Shown piece after piece: positions 61,683 to 64,000 of a stretch of 64,000 nt of DNA; position 1 is the first letter of the stretch, and the number at the start of each line of letters is the position of its first letter. Under the pieces are notes generated by a model. It saw nothing but the letters and a program-made list of their open reading frames with translations. It was not told where the DNA came from and made no database searches. This DNA is from Bradyrhizobium oligotrophicum S58 (lineage in GTDB: Bacteria > Pseudomonadota > Alphaproteobacteria > Rhizobiales > Xanthobacteraceae), in assembly GCF_000344805.1 (NCBI RefSeq), contig NC_020453.1, forward strand, positions 1,984,001 through 2,048,000, given 5' to 3'. Made by a program: the position numbers and the translations under genes.

Positions 61683-62840
61683 TCAGTAGGCTCCGGGAAA
61701 CGGGAAGCCGGTCGGGGCGATGATCTGGATCCCGAGCTTCTGCTGCAGCGGTCCGTCGATGTGGGTTCGCAGTGCTGCGTCGCAGATGGCGTAGCCCCAG
61801 TTCATCAGCCGGTTCTGCACGTCGTGCGGCATCTTCTCCAGCCTGGTCGGGATCGCAGCCAGCGGCGCCGGGTTCCGGTGCAGGCAGTCGAGCGGATCCG
61901 CAGGAAGCTTGTAGTCGGCGAATCTGGTGCGAATGCCCCAATAGGTCCCGGTGTGATCGCCGCGATCATAGGCGTCGATCAGCTGGCGCTTACGCAGGCT
62001 CCGAACCTGGTTGTCGATGACGCCAAGAATGCGAACCGCGTGGCGGGCCCAGTCGTGATGCGGATCCTCCTCCGGACTTATCTGCTGGCCGGCATCGCTC
62101 ACGAGCAGCGTCGAAAAGCGCTTCACGGTCTCGAGGCCGAGATTGTCATAGACGCCGCCATCGCTGAGCACGGCGCTGGTCGTGTAGGGCGGGTGGCTCA
62201 GATCGGCTCCTTCGACCGCACGCACCGCTTGGTGGATGGGCAAAGTGAGCGGCGACAGGATCGGCGGGAAGGCGGAGGACGCGGCGACGGCGGTCGCAAG
62301 TGTCACGTCGGGTGCATCGACCAGCCCGACCCGGTAGTCGCCCATGTACCGGCGCGAGAATCGCCACAGCACGGCGGATTGGATGTTGGTCGCGTTGATG
62401 ACGAAGCGCGGCGCCTTGCCGTCGCTGTCATCCGGCAGATCCGCAAGCTTCTTGCCGTCGAACAGCACATCGTCATAGGCGGCTGCGACGCGGTCGCTGA
62501 TCGTGCCGGGCAGGAAGATGCCACCGATCACCGCGCCGACATCGACGGAGGTGTCGGCCATTTTTCGCAAGCCATCGACGACGATGCTGAAGTTCTGCGC
62601 CTTTCCTGCTGCATCGAAGTTGAGGTCTTTCCAGCGCAGACCGAGATAGGCCGCGGTGATCGAACCGCCTGACACGCTCGAAATGCGCTTGAGCCGGCTC
62701 AGCAGACCGACCTCGTTGAGCCGCCAGAGCGCGCCGATGTGAAACACCATGGCGCGGTAGCCGCCGCCGGACAAGGACAGCGTCACGCCGTCTTCATGCT
62801 GAGAGGTTGCGGCATCAAGGTCGGTCGGCTCGATCGGCAT
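61683..62840 (-). CDS. Patatin-like phospholipase, first gene of a three-gene operon
   Basis: A 385-residue patatin-fold hydrolase. The oxyanion loop is LSGGGYRAM (residues 24-31), the nucleophile is Ser57 in SSVSGGS (the first Gly of GxSxG is Ser), and the catalytic Asp is D227 in SDGGVYDNLG, giving the Ser-Asp dyad. It should cleave phospholipid acyl chains. There is no signal peptide, so it acts from the cytosol. GGGAGGA fixes the start. The family includes bacterial toxins and CBASS/CapV-type effectors that destroy membranes, but no nucleotide cyclase is nearby. It heads an operon with the metallopeptidase and the MBL protein, with gaps of 12 and 1 base. Confidence 0.9.
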   Translation of the reverse strand: MPIEPTDLDAATSQHEDGVTLSLSGGGYRAMVFHIGALWRLNEVGLLSRLKRISSVSGGSITAAYLGLRWKDLNFDAAGKAQNFSIVVDGLRKMADTSVDVGAVIGGIFLPGTISDRVAAAYDDVLFDGKKLADLPDDSDGKAPRFVINATNIQSAVLWRFSRRYMGDYRVGLVDAPDVTLATAVAASSAFPPILSPLTLPIHQAVRAVEGADLSHPPYTTSAVLSDGGVYDNLGLETVKRFSTLLVSDAGQQISPEEDPHHDWARHAVRILGVIDNQVRSLRKRQLIDAYDRGDHTGTYWGIRTRFADYKLPADPLDCLHRNPAPLAAIPTRLEKMPHDVQNRLMNWGYAICDAALRTHIDGPLQQKLGIQIIAPTGFPFPGAY

Positions 62841-62900
62841 GACAGTCCTCCCTTTTGCCGATGGGTCGCTGCGGACCGACACACGTTCAACGGGACTGCA

Positions 62901-62929
62901 AATATTTCTGCACCCGCTGCGCGGTGCAA
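62901..62929 (-). promoter_or_regulatory. Candidate promoter and operator of the patatin operon
   Basis: On the minus strand TTGCAC (62924-62929) and AATATT (62901-62906) are spaced by 17 bases, about 60 bases before the patatin start. An 18-base hyphenated palindrome, GCACC-N8-GGTGC (62910-62927), covers the spacer and -35, a position for a repressor. Confidence 0.4.
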
Positions 62930-62976
62930 GACGGCGCGCTGACGCAGAGGGCTCAGGCGGCGAGTTCGCCCGCCGA

Positions 62977-63555
62977 TTACTGGTACGGGTCGTGGGCGGC
63001 GTTGGTCAGGGTCTGCCGCACCCGGCGGAGCGTGATCGGCGTGCCGTCGGACACGAACTGCAGCTCATAGGCGCGGCCGGAATCGTCCTTGGCGGAGCAG
63101 GTGACGCTGGTCACCTTGAGCATGGCGAAATTGCCGACCTGCCGGCAGACGCCGGATGAGCTCTGCGCCGCCGGCACCGGAATGCCGTCGACCTTCGGGC
63201 GGTGCTTCGAGTTGAGCAGCATGCGATCGATCGGCAGCTCGTAGACGTTCTGGATCGACCTGCGGCCGTTGACGCCGGAGAATGCGATGATGTGGCTCTC
63301 GTCGGCGGGATCGTCGAGCGCGACGGTGAAATGGGCACGGCCCTTCTCGCTGTGAAAGAACGCGACCGTCTTGCACGGGAACTCGCGGCCGTCGACCTTC
63401 ACGGTGCGGCAGCTGCCGGACATCAGCGCATAGAGATCGATGTCGGGCCGCTCCTCCGGTGGGCTCGCCAGCGGCACCGGCTGCTGAGCCACGCAGGGCG
63501 TGCCCAGGGACAGACAGAGCGCGGCGGCGGCGAGGCGAGGAAAATGCAAGGGCAT
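62977..63555 (-). CDS. Secreted hypothetical protein
   Basis: A 192-residue protein with a signal peptide (MPLHFPRLAAAALCLSLGTP to CVAQ). The mature part has four cysteines likely to form disulfides (GSCRTVKVDGREFPCKTVAF, GVCRQVGN, VTSVTCSAKD). I do not recognise a family. ATG 63555 starts the signal peptide; no strong Shine-Dalgarno sequence is seen. It lies upstream of the patatin operon on the same strand with a 136-base gap, so it is probably a separate unit. The gap 63556-63796 shows nothing recognisable beyond the divergent start regions. Confidence 0.7.
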   Translation of the reverse strand: MPLHFPRLAAAALCLSLGTPCVAQQPVPLASPPEERPDIDLYALMSGSCRTVKVDGREFPCKTVAFFHSEKGRAHFTVALDDPADESHIIAFSGVNGRRSIQNVYELPIDRMLLNSKHRPKVDGIPVPAAQSSSGVCRQVGNFAMLKVTSVTCSAKDDSGRAYELQFVSDGTPITLRRVRQTLTNAAHDPYQ

Positions 63556-63796
63556 CCGCGGGGTGGGCCTGGAGGAATCATATCTGCGCAGCAGAGTAAG
63601 CGATGTGTCAGCTTTGCGGCAAAAAGAGGTCGGACGCTGGCCTGCCCAGCGTACCTCTGATCGCGGTCGCCTCCGGACGATGCGCCGTTGCGCGCCGATT
63701 GATACCGCAAAAGCAATAGAAAGTTCGGTGCGCACCTTCTATGGGAACGACATGGCCGGTCCCCGGCCCAACACAAGAGCCATACGGAGGAAACTG

Positions 63797-64000
63797 ATGA
63801 ATCTGTCGCGTCGCGGCATTCTGTCGGCCGCGCTGAGCGGAGCGGCCCTCGCGATCTCGGGCCAGGCAAGGGCGCAATCCTTCGCCTTCAAGCCGAACCA
63901 GCGATATCCCGATCCCGCGGTCGAGATCCTCGATCCCAGCTTCGCCAAGTACCGCCTCTACAGCTCGACCATCGAGCAGGTCGCGAGCGGCATGCGATGG
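63797..64000 (+). CDS. SMP-30/gluconolactonase-like protein, Tat signal (3' truncated by window edge)
   Basis: Sixty-eight codons are visible. It starts MNLSRRGILSAALSGAALAI, a twin-arginine-like signal, cleaved near ARAQ. The mature start, RYPDPAVEILDPSFAKYRLY then EQVASGMRW, is characteristic of SMP-30/gluconolactonase/LRE-like beta propellers, whose N-terminal region leads into EGPVW just beyond the window end. GGAGGA precedes the ATG. It would hydrolyse a sugar lactone in the periplasm; this rests on the N-terminal pattern only. Confidence 0.75.
   Translation, partial: MNLSRRGILSAALSGAALAISGQARAQSFAFKPNQRYPDPAVEILDPSFAKYRLYSSTIEQVASGMRW

Noticed and set aside
59334..62672. 1112-codon open frame on the plus strand across the patatin operon
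   Set aside because: It runs antisense through three genes that each have motifs, starts and ribosome-binding sites; the frame itself has none.
61683..62840. Patatin as part of a CBASS operon
   Set aside because: No nucleotide cyclase, ubiquitin-like modifier or JAB protease gene is in the neighbourhood.

Overview
The window looks like a chromosomal segment of a Bradyrhizobium-type alphaproteobacterium. The evidence is very high GC at third codon positions, protein families and start contexts typical of that group, a CtrA-like motif upstream of flhA, an Irr-box-like palindrome, and many short dispersed palindromic repeats of kinds common in Bradyrhizobium genomes. No tRNA, rRNA, CRISPR array, prophage or intact insertion sequence was seen. 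Genus assignment is inference from gene style, not from a marker gene.

Layout. 1-5.6 kb: tail of an anti-sigma factor, a small membrane protein, an isolated flhA, a gene-poor kilobase with a long dispersed repeat, a DUF7336-like protein and a secreted alpha/beta hydrolase. 5.9-7.4 kb: an MDR oxidoreductase divergent from a MerR regulator, with a dyad inside a 20-bp promoter spacer. 7.6-16.9 kb: secreted esterase, a c-type cytochrome with an Irr-like box, maleylacetoacetate isomerase, an orphan TAXI binding protein, a TPR-GT41 (O-GlcNAc transferase-like) protein, a second copy of the long repeat, and two hypothetical proteins. 17-21.6 kb: a chemoreceptor, repeats, and a tautomerase/SDR pair divergent from a LysR regulator. 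21.8-24.8 kb: copper-type periplasmic proteins (CusF-like, cupredoxin, His/Met-rich) and an MFS transporter. 25-30 kb: a second orphan TAXI protein, a DUF4864 protein and a tryptophan-to-anthranilate operon (kynU, kynA, formamidase). 30-34 kb: ArsR regulator, threonine dehydratase-like enzyme, gamma-glutamyltransferase, Rid protein.

34-48 kb is a nitrogen-compound uptake and amide region: an AraC regulator fused to a whole acetamidase/formamidase, a stand-alone acetamidase paralogue, a fused permease-ATPase polar amino acid ABC transporter with its binding protein, then a divergent polyamine-type ABC transporter, an amidohydrolase and an overlapping COG0523 GTPase. 48-56 kb is one operon opposite an IclR regulator: ATPase, two permeases, a three-part HcnABC-like flavin/iron-sulfur oxidase whose middle subunit is frameshifted, and a binding protein. 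56-58.3 kb: a PNPOx-like protein divergent from a MocR regulator. 

58.3-62.8 kb is the best candidate for an undescribed system: a compact operon of a patatin-like phospholipase, an intracellular HEXXH (M4-like) metallopeptidase and a ComEC-type metallo-beta-lactamase protein, none with a signal peptide. The window closes with a secreted hypothetical protein and the start of an SMP-30/gluconolactonase-like protein.
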